A DNA stretch of 64,000 nucleotides from Candidatus Thiodiazotropha sp. LNASS1 (GCF_964212655.1 NZ_OZ156465.1:2356001-2420000), one strand, 5' to 3'; shown: positions 40,470 to 49,803, counted from the first letter of the stretch. Translations and numbers: made by a program. Notes: generated from the letters alone by a model not told the origin.

Positions 40470-41545
40470 AGCCTTCACTGCGCGGCAAGTTGGACCGGAT
40501 CGCAGAGCGCTTCGAAGAGATCACCGCACTCCTCGCCGATCCGGAAATCCAGAGCGATCAGAATCAGTTTCGCGATCTGGGGCGGGAGTATGCCCAATTG
40601 GAGCCGGTGGTTGAGGCCTATAAGGGCTACGTGGATGCGGAAGGGGATGTAGCGGCCGCCCAGGAGATGATGGACGATCCTGAAATGGCGCCACTCGCCA
40701 AGGAGGAGCTAACCGTGGCACAGGAGACCAAGGAACGCCTGGAACCGGAACTGCAACTGCTTCTGATACCTGCCGATCCGAACGATCAGCGCAATGTTTT
40801 TCTCGAGGTCCGTGCCGGTACCGGCGGCGCCGAGGCGGCGCTGTTTGCCAGCGACCTCTACCGCATGTATCTGCGCTATGCGGAGACCCAGCAGTGGCAG
40901 ACCGAAACCATCAGTGAGAGCCCGGGCGAACATGGCGGCTACAAGGAGGTGGTATGCCGTATCAGCGGCAATGCCGTCTACTCCCGCTTGAAATTCGAAT
41001 CGGGGACCCATCGCGTGCAGCGGGTTCCGGAGACAGAATCCCAGGGACGTATTCACACCTCCGCCTGTACCGTGGCGATCCTGCCCGAGGCGGAGGAGGT
41101 TGACGATGTGGATATCAACAGCAGCGACCTGCGCATCGACACCTTTCGTGCCTCCGGCGCCGGCGGGCAGCATGTCAACAAGACCGACTCGGCGGTACGT
41201 CTGACCCACCTGCCCAGCGGTATCGTGGTGGAGTGTCAGGACGAACGCTCCCAGCACAAGAACAAGGCCAGGGCCATGTCACTGCTACAGGCGAAGCTGC
41301 TCTCCCAGGCCCAGGAAAAGATCGTCAACGAGCAGGCCAGCTCGCGTAAACTACAGGTTGGCAGCGGCGACCGCTCGGAACGCATCCGTACCTATAACTT
41401 TCCTCAGAACCGACTCACAGACCACCGTATCAATCTGACCCTCTACAAGCTGGATGAGGTGATGACCGGATCCCTGGACCAGGTCATAGAACCCCTGCTG
41501 CGCGAACAGCAGGTGGAGGCCCTGGCCGCCATGGGCGAAGCCTGA
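40466..41545 (+). CDS. prfA: peptide chain release factor 1
   Basis: Recognises UAA/UAG and triggers peptide release. 359 residues with the codon-recognition tripeptide P-E-T in [16 protein letters not shown] (P-A-T in E. coli; P-x-T is retained) and the catalytic GGQ in [19 protein letters not shown], which is methylated by PrmC encoded next. The ATG overlaps the hemA stop (ATGA). Normal length and all motifs present. Confidence 0.97.
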   Translation: MKPSLRGKLDRIAERFEEITALLADPEIQSDQNQFRDLGREYAQLEPVVEAYKGYVDAEGDVAAAQEMMDDPEMAPLAKEELTVAQETKERLEPELQLLLIPADPNDQRNVFLEVRAGTGGAEAALFASDLYRMYLRYAETQQWQTETISESPGEHGGYKEVVCRISGNAVYSRLKFESGTHRVQRVPETESQGRIHTSACTVAILPEAEEVDDVDINSSDLRIDTFRASGAGGQHVNKTDSAVRLTHLPSGIVVECQDERSQHKNKARAMSLLQAKLLSQAQEKIVNEQASSRKLQVGSGDRSERIRTYNFPQNRLTDHRINLTLYKLDEVMTGSLDQVIEPLLREQQVEALAAMGEA

Positions 41546-41562
41546 AACGGCCGGGACACGCC

Positions 41563-42480
41563 ATGACCACCCTGCAGCAGGCTCTGCAAACGGCACAACA
41601 GGCCCTCAGCACACTACCCGATACAAATCCCGAGCTGGAGGCAGCCCTATTGTTATGCCACATCCTCGATAAACCGCGCAGCTATCTGTATGCCTGGCCG
41701 GAATTGGAACTCCCCTCCGATCAGTATCAACAATACACGAAGCTGGTGGAACGGCGGCTATCCCATGAACCGATCGCCTACATTACGGGAACGCGGGAGT
41801 TCTGGTCCCTGTCGCTGGAGGTCAATCCCGACACCCTCATACCCCGCCCCGAAACGGAGTTGCTGGTGGAGCGCTCACTCCATCACCTCCAGCATATATC
41901 CCGGCCAAGGATTGTTGACCTCGGCACCGGTAGCGGCGCCATTGCCCTGGCGCTGGCGCGCGAACTGCCGGATGCGGGGATGGTTGCCACTGATATTTCA
42001 GCCGAGGCGCTTGCGCAAGCCAGAGAGAACAGCCAACGGCTAGGGATTGACCGGATCACCTTCCTCCATGGCAACTGGTGCGAGGCACTGCCAGCGGATG
42101 AAACCTATGACCTGATCGTGAGCAATCCCCCCTACATCGAGGCCGGTGATCAGCATCTCCACCAGGGGGGGTTGCCACGGGAACCGGAGCAGGCTTTGGT
42201 CTCGGGTAGTGATGGTTTGAATGCCATCAGAACCATCATTCGCCAGGTCAGCGCCGGCTATCTGAAACCAAATGGCTGGCTCCTGTTGGAGCATGGCTAT
42301 CAACAGGCGGATGCGGTGCAAAACCTGCTGCAATCCGCAGGTTTCACCCACATAGCGACCCATCCGGACCTTTCCGGACACCCTCGAGTCACTGAAGCTC
42401 AGCTATTAGGTATCGAGAAGGACGGACACAACTGGTACCTGACCCTCAGCCATCTCATTGGTCAAGATCCAAATGATTAG
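41563..42480 (+). CDS. prmC: release factor glutamine methyltransferase
   Basis: Methylates the GGQ glutamine of release factors using SAM. 305 residues with an N-terminal helical domain, the SAM-binding VDLGTGSGAIALALARE, and the diagnostic NPPY motif (VSNPPYIEAGDQHL) near residue 187. It is somewhat longer than the roughly 280-residue norm because of a C-terminal tail. It follows prfA by 17 bp in the hemA-prfA-prmC operon. Confidence 0.96.
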   Translation: MTTLQQALQTAQQALSTLPDTNPELEAALLLCHILDKPRSYLYAWPELELPSDQYQQYTKLVERRLSHEPIAYITGTREFWSLSLEVNPDTLIPRPETELLVERSLHHLQHISRPRIVDLGTGSGAIALALARELPDAGMVATDISAEALAQARENSQRLGIDRITFLHGNWCEALPADETYDLIVSNPPYIEAGDQHLHQGGLPREPEQALVSGSDGLNAIRTIIRQVSAGYLKPNGWLLLEHGYQQADAVQNLLQSAGFTHIATHPDLSGHPRVTEAQLLGIEKDGHNWYLTLSHLIGQDPND

Positions 42481-42666
42481 ATAAACGGCGCGGCGAGCCA
42501 AACCGTACCCTTTGATCAAATGATTGGCATGGATCTGCGACGATGAGCGCTGGTATGTAAATCTCTTTCGTAACTAGGCGTAGAGCGGGAACGAGACGCT
42601 TTGAGGTATGGCGGCGTCCAGTCCGCCTGCTTGATTATTTCAGCGCATTAGTTAGGATTGCCATGT

Positions 42667-43077
42667 ATGGGTGACAACCCTCACGACTTAGTGAAAAACC
42701 GGGACATTCACTTTGCCGAACTCCACCCGGACCCCAATCAGGCTGCGACTGCGGCTTTGCTGCTTGCGGATGTGGAGGGTATTCTGAATGCCACTCCCTA
42801 CTCCGCAACCCATCTACATGTCAGCTATCAGCTAATAGAGGTCTCCCTGGAGCAGATAGAGACGGGGTTGACGGCAATGGGTCTGCATATCGACAACCGC
42901 CTGCTCTATCGCCTCAAACGCGCCCTCTATCACTACACGGAAGAGACCGAACGGGTCAATCTGGGTTGCAACCGAAGCGACTCCAAATGCACCCGCATGA
43001 TCTTCGCCGACCGGTATCAACGCATGAATCATAAGCTACGGGATCAGCGCCCGGAACATTGGCGTAAATACCTCTGA
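42667..43077 (+). CDS. small hypothetical protein, possibly ferredoxin-like (HMA-like) fold
   Basis: 136 residues, no signal peptide or membrane segment. The order strand-helix-strand with LADVEGILNATPYSATHLHVSYQ followed by SLEQIETGLTAMGLHID resembles the heavy-metal-associated beta-alpha-beta-beta-alpha-beta fold but lacks its CxxC. A second half is basic and has two Cys (NLGCNRSDSKCTR). ATG 42667 is preceded by AGGA at 9 nt; TTG 42658 is an alternative. It stands alone between prmC and the moeB-like gene. I do not recognise a function. Confidence 0.7.
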   Translation: MGDNPHDLVKNRDIHFAELHPDPNQAATAALLLADVEGILNATPYSATHLHVSYQLIEVSLEQIETGLTAMGLHIDNRLLYRLKRALYHYTEETERVNLGCNRSDSKCTRMIFADRYQRMNHKLRDQRPEHWRKYL

Positions 43078-43167
43078 CCGATCCGGATTTTATACTTTCG
43101 GACTCGACAGATGGTCTATATCCCTGTAACTATTCAGCTGCCACACTAGAGCCTGGACCCATTCACA

Positions 43168-43914
43168 ATGAACGATGACCAATTGCTGCGTTACAGCCGA
43201 CAGATCATGCTTCCCTCAATCGGCATCGAAGGGCAGGAGAGACTCCTCAATGCCCGTGTACTCATCGTCGGCCTGGGTGGACTCGGCTCCCCGGCCGCCA
43301 TGTATCTGGCCGCAGCGGGTGTGGGAACCCTGGTGCTGGTAGACTTCGACCAGGTCGATCTGACCAATCTGCAACGGCAAATCGTGCATACCACCGCCCG
43401 CATCGGTGAATTGAAGGTGGATTCGGCCCGTGAATCCCTGCTGGCCCTGAATCCGGAATGCCGGGTGGAGACCGTACCCAAACAACTGGATGAAACCGAC
43501 CTAAGGCAGCAGATAGAAAAGGCCGACCTTGTACTCGACGGCACCGACAACTTCGCAACCCGTTTCGCCATCAACAAGGCCTGTTACGAGACGGGAACAC
43601 CCCTGGTATCCGGCGCCGCGATTCGCATGGAGGGCCAGATCAGTGTCTTCACCGGCGAGCCGGGAGGGCCGTGTTACCACTGCCTCTATCCGGATGAGGG
43701 CGAGATGGATGAGACCTGTTCCGCAAACGGTGTGCTCGCCCCGCTGGTCGGCGTGATCGGCAGCCTGCAGGCCATTGAAGCCATCAAGCAGCTGACCGGG
43801 ACCGGTAAGACGTTGTCTGGCAGGCTGCTGCTATTGGATGCCCTCGAGATGGAGTGGCGCACCCTGCGCCTCACCGCCGATCCCGCATGCCCGGTTTGCG
43901 GAACGGAAGGCTGA
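43168..43914 (+). CDS. moeB: MoeB/ThiF/HesA family adenylyltransferase
   Basis: 248 residues that activate the C-terminus of a ubiquitin-like sulfur carrier (MoaD or ThiS) by adenylation. The ATP-binding RVLIVGLGGLGSPAAMYLAAAGVG, the arginine-bearing TNLQRQIVHTTARIGELKVDSA, DGTDNFATRFAINKAC, and the zinc-binding Cys pairs (CYHCLYP, CPVCG) are all present. The cysteine loop DETCSANGVLAPLVG is the MoeB/ThiF type. Whether it serves molybdopterin or thiamine cannot be told from sequence alone; moeB after the hemA-prfA-prmC block is a common arrangement. Confidence 0.93.
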   Translation: MNDDQLLRYSRQIMLPSIGIEGQERLLNARVLIVGLGGLGSPAAMYLAAAGVGTLVLVDFDQVDLTNLQRQIVHTTARIGELKVDSARESLLALNPECRVETVPKQLDETDLRQQIEKADLVLDGTDNFATRFAINKACYETGTPLVSGAAIRMEGQISVFTGEPGGPCYHCLYPDEGEMDETCSANGVLAPLVGVIGSLQAIEAIKQLTGTGKTLSGRLLLLDALEMEWRTLRLTADPACPVCGTEG

Positions 43915-43920
43915 TCAGGG

Positions 43921-44517
43921 GTGAAGGCTGGCCCCATCCTTTTGCGACATATCTGTGCAGTGATTTTCAGCCTTGTCTGTGTACTGGTCGCCATACTGCC
44001 GGAAACCATCGCAATCAAGCTACAGTACCATCGTATCCACATCGTCGATGGTGAGTTGTGGCGTGTTTTCAGCGCCCACCTGACCCACCTTGGCTGGGGG
44101 CATCTGATCATGAACCTGGCCGGTTTCTGGCTCATCCTGGTCCTGTTCCCGAAAACACAACCGCCACAACGCTGCCTGACCCTGCTTTTTCTGCTGATTC
44201 TGGGTACCAGCGCCGGGCTCTGGCTATTCTCCCCGGAAGTCGCTTGGTATAGAGGCCTTTCCGGTATGCTGCATGGACTATTGTGTTGGGGTATATTGAG
44301 TCAGCTGAAGGAGCAACCCGCAGTTTCGCTGCTGATCCTGGTCTCTGTCGTCTTAAAGCTGATCTGGGAACAGTGGCAGGGCCCGTTACCGGGCAGTGAA
44401 TCGTTGGCCGCGGGAAGCGTAATCGTCGACGCCCATCTTTACGGCGCGGTCACCGGCGTCATACTATGGAGCCTGGAGCCTGTCGTGTTAAAACTCGTAG
44501 CTGAGGAGACCGGGTGA
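43921..44517 (+). CDS. rrtA: rhombosortase (rhomboid-family intramembrane protease)
   Basis: 198 residues with about six transmembrane helices. Rhomboid signature residues are His61 and Asn65 (GWGHLIMNLAGF), catalytic Ser114 in RGLSGMLHG and His172 in DAHLYGAVTG. The short length and GLSGMLHG motif fit rhombosortase, which cleaves proteins bearing GlyGly-CTERM tails for attachment to the outer membrane. No GlyGly-CTERM substrate is in this window. The start is GTG 43921, 6 bp past the moeB-like gene; the stop overlaps the lipoprotein start. Confidence 0.85.
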   Translation: MKAGPILLRHICAVIFSLVCVLVAILPETIAIKLQYHRIHIVDGELWRVFSAHLTHLGWGHLIMNLAGFWLILVLFPKTQPPQRCLTLLFLLILGTSAGLWLFSPEVAWYRGLSGMLHGLLCWGILSQLKEQPAVSLLILVSVVLKLIWEQWQGPLPGSESLAAGSVIVDAHLYGAVTGVILWSLEPVVLKLVAEETG

Positions 44518-44903
44518 AATCAACCATATTGCTGCTACTTCTCGCACTCGTATTCACCGCTTGCCAGGAGGTGGAAGGTATCGATATGAGTCAACTGTCA
44601 GCTGAAGAGAAAAAGGCTGTGGAGTCACTGCTGTGGCTAAAGGATGCCGATCCGAATAAACGTGCGGTACAGGCCCTGGAAAAGGGCGACAAACGCTTGA
44701 TGGCCATGGCCTCTCGTGCAACAACTCTGCCCGGTATCGAACCGGCTTTGTTATCCAAGGCCAAGAGCATCTGCGGTATCCGTTATCTGGAGGGCTCCAC
44801 CGATACCGTGTACGGTCAAACACACCTGAAACTCATACAACACGCATCCGAGTATGCGGCAGCCTATAACCGGATCGTTATCGAGAAGTGCATGGATAGA
44901 TAG
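44514..44903 (+). CDS. small lipoprotein
   Basis: 129 residues with a type II signal peptide (lipobox FTAC, Cys17) and a helical acidic domain with one Cys pair (SICGIRY, EKCMDR). Start GTG 44514 overlaps the rhombosortase stop by 4 bp, so the two are coupled. Function unknown; it ends the conserved block before the accessory region. Confidence 0.8.
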   Translation: MKSTILLLLLALVFTACQEVEGIDMSQLSAEEKKAVESLLWLKDADPNKRAVQALEKGDKRLMAMASRATTLPGIEPALLSKAKSICGIRYLEGSTDTVYGQTHLKLIQHASEYAAAYNRIVIEKCMDR

Positions 44904-45079
44904 ATACGGTGTACTATTAAGGCCTGTTTACACTGCTGTCGTTAACCCAACCTATTAGGCTTAATGTGGTATATCACGAAAAGGATTAAATGCAGCAGTT
45001 GTTGCGGGTATAGCTGCTATCTCGGATGAAAAGACCGGCATACGTTGCCAAATACCCGTAGGCGCGTCGAGTATGGACG
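44904..45079. other. start of the accessory junction, no supported gene
   Basis: The 176 bp after the lipoprotein gene contain no convincing coding signal, hairpin terminator or direct repeat that I could recognise. They lead into the metallopeptidase remnant and mark a fall in GC content. Confidence 0.4.
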
Positions 45080-45451
45080 TTATTGTAGCACCTTCGGTTT
45101 CCTTAGCTCCCATACACCATGGTTACCTAGCACCGGCCGCCTTAGTTGCGATGAGTGCACAAATGCCGCCATTACAAGAAAGAACTCATCCACGTTACCG
45201 AAGCCTGCCATACGTAAAGGAATGAGTTCACCAGTTGCACTTCTAGCCCACCGTACCAATCCGTTTATCTGGCGTAATGCGTGTGCCAATTCATGCAGCA
45301 GAGCCTCATCAGCACTGCCTTGTGGCATGTTCGGCAGAACACTTCTGTCAACACCGAACTCGACCCACAAGTTGGTCCCGCGGACTACACGTGCTGCTAA
45401 GAATGTACCAGATGAGAAAATTTCAGCTTTACGGGGAACATTAGCAGATAT
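45080..45451 (-). pseudogene. remnant of an M91/effector-type zinc metallopeptidase
   Basis: A minus-strand frame open from 45451 to the stop at 45080, about 123 codons, with no proper start (TAA immediately upstream, only a TTG at 45370). It contains the zincin motif ALLHELAHALRQINGL (HExxH with following ALR), then GFGNVDEFFLVMAAFV and LRRPVLGNHG, the pattern of C-terminal metallopeptidase domains of polymorphic or secreted toxins (M91-like: FHELVHALR...NEEEFFAI). The N-terminal delivery part is missing, so I call it a fragment. Confidence 0.5.
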
Positions 45452-45557
45452 TTATTAAATACCGGAATAATGATAGGAATTGTTCCATTCGAGGAGTGTG
45501 CTATAAAGACAAGAATTATCAATAGATTTTAAAGAAAAATACTTAGACCAAGTTCAT

Positions 45558-46322
45558 ATGTTAAATTCAAGCTCTATTAACAAACAAGAATCGCTTGCGT
45601 TGGCTGTTTCACGAATTCATCGAAGTCGATCCCTGGAAGAGTTACAAAAAACCTTTTTTGCAACCACACCTCAGTTTGTGAAAGCAGATGCCTTCGGTAT
45701 GTATCTTTTAGATGAAAAGCACAAAACAAAAGAATTGTTCTCTTACAAAGCAAACCAGAATTTTTTGGCAGAATATGAGGATATTCGTCTACATGACCCT
45801 ATCTTCATGCGCATGCTTCAAAAGAAATCTCTAACCCATTCATCAGAAATCTTTAAGGACCGAGATTGGCGCAAGCAACCTTTGTATAAGTTCCTGTCGA
45901 AGTGGGGATTGGATCACACCATAGAAGCCCCTTTAATCGTCGGCGGCCAAGTGATTGGAACACTGAATATAGCTAGGGGAGGACAACATTTTCGAAATGA
46001 CTCTTTATCCTTTGCGCAATTTATATGTGGCGAGATAAATACTGCCTACAAGCATATCTGTGAGATCACTGAGTTAAAAAGAAAAATTGCTTCTCTAAGG
46101 ATTCCCACAGACACCATGGATAGTTTATCACCCCGTTTACAAGAGGTTTTAGAGCTAGCAATAACCGGGGCGATTAACCGAGTGATAGCGGATCGACTGG
46201 GTATATCAGAAAATACCGTGCGCCACCATCTAAAGCATATCTATCGGCAACTTGATGTTCATAATCGAGCCGAATTAGTTCAACGGGTACATTCAAATCG
46301 AACTAAAGATATTCCTAATTAA
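45558..46322 (+). CDS. GAF-LuxR family transcriptional regulator
   Basis: 254 residues: an N-terminal GAF-like sensor domain (about 15-175, with DAFGMYLLDEKHKTKELFSY and APLIVGGQVIGTLNIARG) and a C-terminal LuxR helix-turn-helix (about 190-250) with VIADRLGISENTVRHHLKHIYRQLDVHNRAEL. It does not carry the conserved acyl-homoserine-lactone pocket tryptophan-aspartate pattern that I would expect for a quorum sensor. It faces the amidase gene tail to tail and is the likely regulator of the 46395-51357 cluster. Confidence 0.87.
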   Translation: MLNSSSINKQESLALAVSRIHRSRSLEELQKTFFATTPQFVKADAFGMYLLDEKHKTKELFSYKANQNFLAEYEDIRLHDPIFMRMLQKKSLTHSSEIFKDRDWRKQPLYKFLSKWGLDHTIEAPLIVGGQVIGTLNIARGGQHFRNDSLSFAQFICGEINTAYKHICEITELKRKIASLRIPTDTMDSLSPRLQEVLELAITGAINRVIADRLGISENTVRHHLKHIYRQLDVHNRAELVQRVHSNRTKDIPN

Positions 46323-46331
46323 TATTTTTTA

Positions 46332-46368
46332 CCCCGCAAGCCACTGTGCATCGAAATTAGCTGCGGGG
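46332..46368. repeat. 7-bp inverted repeat between convergent genes
   Basis: CCCCGCA (46332-46338) and TGCGGGG (46362-46368) could fold after both luxR and the amidase gene. No T-run follows on either strand, so terminator function is uncertain. Confidence 0.35.
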
Positions 46369-46394
46369 CGATTGTTGCCATAAATTGTGTATAC

Positions 46395-47492
46395 TTAGCC
46401 CTCTTCAGCTGTCAAATAATAAGGTCGTTTCCAAATACCCCTATCAAACATACGCTGGGCTGCCTGAGTGACGACCTTGTCATTTTCACCATGTTTTAAA
46501 GGCGGATCGATTAAACAGCGATTTTGTTCATACAGAGGTTCATCGTAGATAAGACGAAATTGTTCTGTTCTGAGATCCTTCAACCAATTACCCCAACGAG
46601 ATCGAGCGCGATATTGGCGTAGCGCATCAATATCAATGATAGCTCCTGAATAAGACGCGCTTCCGCCTGCCTTATGATTGGAAATAACACGCCCTTGATA
46701 ATCTACTATCATTGAGTTACCTCCAAAGGTATCAATTGGGAACTGTGATTCAGGCATAGGTGCATATGATGCAGGGTTTGGCGCAATTACATACATGGTA
46801 TTGTCCAAGGCCCTTGCACGATTCTGAACTTCCCATAGTCCATTCGCCACATAGGGCTCTGGGTAACTTGGACGATATACAATCTCTGCGCCATTCATGG
46901 CTAAACCACGTGCTGTTTCTGGATAACTACCTTCCATGCAGATAATACAGCCAATTCGTCCTATTTCAGTGTCAGTCACAGGAAAGAATGCATCCAGTCC
47001 CATGCCATAAAGCTCGGTCCAACGATCCCAAACATCGTGAGGGACAGTGGAATGCTCTCTCGCAAAGACCTGCATTTTATAATGCACATGGATGACTTCA
47101 CCTTTAGGATCGATAACAAATGCACAGTTGAAAAAACGCTCTGGAAACTCAGGGTGTTTTGCTTTAGCCTGAGCAATGATGAAAGTATCCAATTCCCTAG
47201 CTAGTTCTCCAAGATAGTCAGTTTCCCTCCCTGGAATATCGATTGCAGATCGTTCAACATAGTCGACATGGTCCCAATCAAATATTTCATCGGTAAATCC
47301 CTGGAGCGCACCCTCTGGGATCGTAATCAGTTTTACCGGAAGATCAATTGCCGATAACCAGACAGCAGCTCTGCTAAGTTCAGCAATATGATCGAGATTG
47401 CGAGTGATATCGTCGCGTCTGTGAGCCCCTTGTATTACAGGCTGTAACGCGAGTGCCATATATTGCTTAATATGATCAATCTTGTTTGGCAT
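46395..47492 (-). CDS. nitrilase-superfamily carbon-nitrogen hydrolase
   Basis: 365 residues with the complete catalytic triad: Glu60 (TIPEGALQGF), Lys139 (HVHYKMQVF) and Cys185 (IGCIICMEGSYPE). This suggests an amidase or carbamoylase rather than a classic nitrilase (which has CWEH). No signal peptide, so cytosolic. I use ATG 47492, with GGAGGGG 5 nt upstream; an in-frame codon at 47555 lacks such a site. It is divergent from the SnoaL-like gene with 176 bp between. The substrate is unknown. The triad being intact argues for activity. Confidence 0.87.
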   Translation of the reverse strand: MPNKIDHIKQYMALALQPVIQGAHRRDDITRNLDHIAELSRAAVWLSAIDLPVKLITIPEGALQGFTDEIFDWDHVDYVERSAIDIPGRETDYLGELARELDTFIIAQAKAKHPEFPERFFNCAFVIDPKGEVIHVHYKMQVFAREHSTVPHDVWDRWTELYGMGLDAFFPVTDTEIGRIGCIICMEGSYPETARGLAMNGAEIVYRPSYPEPYVANGLWEVQNRARALDNTMYVIAPNPASYAPMPESQFPIDTFGGNSMIVDYQGRVISNHKAGGSASYSGAIIDIDALRQYRARSRWGNWLKDLRTEQFRLIYDEPLYEQNRCLIDPPLKHGENDKVVTQAAQRMFDRGIWKRPYYLTAEEG

Positions 47493-47668
47493 TTCTACCC
47501 CTCCAGTAACGGTTTTATTTGTCCTTGTATTTTTCAGTGCAAGCCAAAGACTCACAACTACCCGAACGGGTTGTTGTGTGACTCATTCAGCTTTATTGAT
47601 AATGGATTAACCTATTTAGTATTTATCAACCACTAATCAGAAACACAAAAACAGAATTAGGAGGATGT
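47493..47668. promoter_or_regulatory. divergent promoter region with an inverted repeat
   Basis: A 176-bp AT-rich region between the divergent amidase and SnoaL-like genes. TTGATAA (47596-47602) and TTATCAA (47623-47629) form a perfect 7-bp inverted repeat, a possible operator for the LuxR-type regulator next door. Both genes have strong ribosome sites (GGAGGGG, AGGAGG). Confidence 0.4.
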
Positions 47669-48658
47669 ATGAAAATACTAGGTTTGACAAAAGTCGTGAT
47701 CATCAGCACCTTACTGTTCCTAGCGACTATAAAGCCCGCAGTGTCAGAAGAAATAATTATATTGAAAGAAAGCAGTGAAAACTTTCAGACCATTTTCAAG
47801 ATCACAAAAGACTATTATGTAGCATGGTCATACACCCAAAAAGATACTGAATATGATCAAGCAGGGGTCTATTACTCAAAAAATCCAAACAATGTCTACT
47901 GGGACCCACTTCCGCCTTTAGAAGGTCACCGAGGCTGGGGACAATATAAGGATGTGATCGAAAAAGTATGGCTGCCTGCAGGAATTGTCGCGGCGGGAAT
48001 CTTGTTTGCAAATGATGGGTCGTTCCAAGCTTGGCGTTACGCAGATGTTATCTGGACAACTGCAAACTGTATTGTTCGCGCCCAATACAAAGGAGGCATG
48101 AGCCGAATCATGCCTTGCCGTGGCACTCAGGTTTGGACCCAAGAGAACGGAAAATGGGTTGTCCAACATGAACACTTTTCTGCGACCGTCAATCCTAGTG
48201 GAAAGTTATTTAAGATTTCGGAAGATGGAAAGCAAAAAACTGAATCAAATTCAGAAATTAAGAAACTAAGCGATGAATTGATCGGTGAATGGTCTAAGAG
48301 TAAGCCTGTAAATGTAGGCAAAAACCTAAGAAATCGCTATTCCAATGAATTTCCAATCCGAATATATATGCCATGGGCACCTCACGATGGTTTTCAATCA
48401 TGGAATCAGTTTGAAATGGGTTTGAATGAATTTGTCAGTTTGACCAGTAAAAAGATAGAAATAACACCTAGAGGAGATTTAGAAGTAAACATGCGGGGAA
48501 ATATCGCCTGGACAACCGCAACCCTAAATATTGATTTTCAACAGCATGATGACACACATGTATCGGCTAGTGGCAGGCAAACACTTATCTGGATAAAGGA
48601 TAATGAGAGCTGGTTAATTGCTCATGAACATCTTTCGATTCCGATGGGGGCAGAGTAA
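47669..48658 (+). CDS. secreted protein with two SnoaL/NTF2-like domains
   Basis: 329 residues with a signal peptide (about 1-26, AVS-EE). Two similar halves follow, each with the NTF2-like pattern: DIxR-type strands ending in TQVWTQENGKWVVQHEHFS (about residue 160-178) and QTLIWIKDNESWLIAHEHLSIP (about 305-326). SnoaL-like domains bind small molecules or act as cyclases and isomerases. AGGAGG sits 4 nt before the ATG. It leads a run of four codirectional genes and, being exported, would share the periplasm with the flavoprotein. Confidence 0.78.
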   Translation: MKILGLTKVVIISTLLFLATIKPAVSEEIIILKESSENFQTIFKITKDYYVAWSYTQKDTEYDQAGVYYSKNPNNVYWDPLPPLEGHRGWGQYKDVIEKVWLPAGIVAAGILFANDGSFQAWRYADVIWTTANCIVRAQYKGGMSRIMPCRGTQVWTQENGKWVVQHEHFSATVNPSGKLFKISEDGKQKTESNSEIKKLSDELIGEWSKSKPVNVGKNLRNRYSNEFPIRIYMPWAPHDGFQSWNQFEMGLNEFVSLTSKKIEITPRGDLEVNMRGNIAWTTATLNIDFQQHDDTHVSASGRQTLIWIKDNESWLIAHEHLSIPMGAE

Positions 48659-48661
48659 TCC

Positions 48662-49471
48662 ATGGATCGACTTAACAGTAAAACGATTTTAATTACAGGT
48701 GCGGCAAGTGGTATTGGAGCAAGTTGTGCAAGATTAGCTGCTGAATCCGGGGCTTCTGTCATTTTGGCTGATATTGATGATAGAGGTGGCATAGCTGTAA
48801 CTGAAGAGATTATCGCAAATGGAGGTATAGCAGAGTTTCAACGGCTTGATGTTAGTTCTGAAGAGGAATGGAAATCGGTAGTTGAAAAGATCATCGGTCA
48901 ATATAAAGGTCTCGATGTCTTAGTTAATAATGCGGGTATCACCTTAATTAAACCTATTGAGGCAACAACCCTAGAAGAGTGGCATAAATTATCTCGGGTT
49001 AATGTAGATAGCGTTTTTCTTGGTATGAAACACTCTCTACCCGCGCTCAAAGAGCGTTCTTTGTCTCATGTTGCTGGTGGATCGATTATCAATATGTCCT
49101 CCGCTGTAGGCCTTGTAGGCATTCCTGGCGCTCTTGGTTACACCATGACTAAGGCTGCAGTTAGACATATGTCCAAGTCTGCTGCAATAGAGTTTGCGGA
49201 GATGGGATACAACATTCGTGTCAATTCTGTTCATCCCGGCTTAGTAAAAACACCAATGGCAGATGGCATATATGAAGTATGGGCGCAGAGTAAAGCCTTT
49301 GGTACAGATGACATTGCTCAAATTGAGAAAATCATGACTGAAGCCCACCCTTTGGGCCGACATGGAATGCCAGAAGACATCGCTAAAGCTGTCGCTTTTC
49401 TCGCGTCAGATGACTCGAGCTATATGACCGGCTCAGAATTGGTTGTTGATGGCGGATTTGTTGCAAAGTAA
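48662..49471 (+). CDS. short-chain dehydrogenase/reductase
   Basis: 269 residues, classical SDR: NAD(P) glycine motif TGAASGIG at 12-19, ADIDD acidic pocket pointing to NAD rather than NADP, NNAG, MSSAVGLVGI with catalytic Ser, YTMTK catalytic Tyr/Lys, and the MTGSELVVDGG C-terminus. Cytosolic. It starts 3 bp after the SnoaL-like gene and its stop meets the cytochrome gene's leader (TAATG), so the run is an operon. Substrate unknown. Confidence 0.93.
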   Translation: MDRLNSKTILITGAASGIGASCARLAAESGASVILADIDDRGGIAVTEEIIANGGIAEFQRLDVSSEEEWKSVVEKIIGQYKGLDVLVNNAGITLIKPIEATTLEEWHKLSRVNVDSVFLGMKHSLPALKERSLSHVAGGSIINMSSAVGLVGIPGALGYTMTKAAVRHMSKSAAIEFAEMGYNIRVNSVHPGLVKTPMADGIYEVWAQSKAFGTDDIAQIEKIMTEAHPLGRHGMPEDIAKAVAFLASDDSSYMTGSELVVDGGFVAK

Positions 49472-49482
49472 TGGGAGTGGCA

Positions 49483-49803
49483 ATGGATACGAAACTGTTA
49501 ACTATTTTGGGTTTCATACTTAGTGTGATCTTCGTAACTGTTTCTTCGAACGCGTATTCAGATAATAAAGATACTGGACAGGTAAAACTACTGACCTGTG
49601 TTGCCTGCCATGGTGCCGATGGGATAGGAAAATCACCCCAATATCCAAATCTTAATGGTCAAAAATTACCCTACTTAATAAAACAACTGAAGGCATTTAG
49701 GTCTGGAGAGCGTAAGGCGCCTGACATGGCTCGTATGGCCAGAATGCTAACAGATGAAGAGATTGCCTATGTCGCAGAATATTACTCCAAGTTGGCCGAT
49801 TGA
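49483..49803 (+). CDS. small monohaem c-type cytochrome
   Basis: 106 residues: signal peptide (about 1-25), haem motif CVACH at 39-43, and a Met-rich tail (DMARMARMLTDEEI) supplying the sixth ligand; class I, similar to the c4/c5-type half domain. I prefer ATG 49483 because GGGAG lies 5 nt upstream; the ATG at 49471 overlapping the SDR stop has no ribosome site. Position before a periplasmic flavoprotein suggests it takes electrons from it. Confidence 0.88.
   Translation: MDTKLLTILGFILSVIFVTVSSNAYSDNKDTGQVKLLTCVACHGADGIGKSPQYPNLNGQKLPYLIKQLKAFRSGERKAPDMARMARMLTDEEIAYVAEYYSKLAD

Noticed and set aside
45045-45458. Plus-strand frame opposite the metallopeptidase remnant
   Set aside because: No recognisable domain; the minus-strand frame has the specific HELAHAL pattern, so the plus frame is taken as its shadow.
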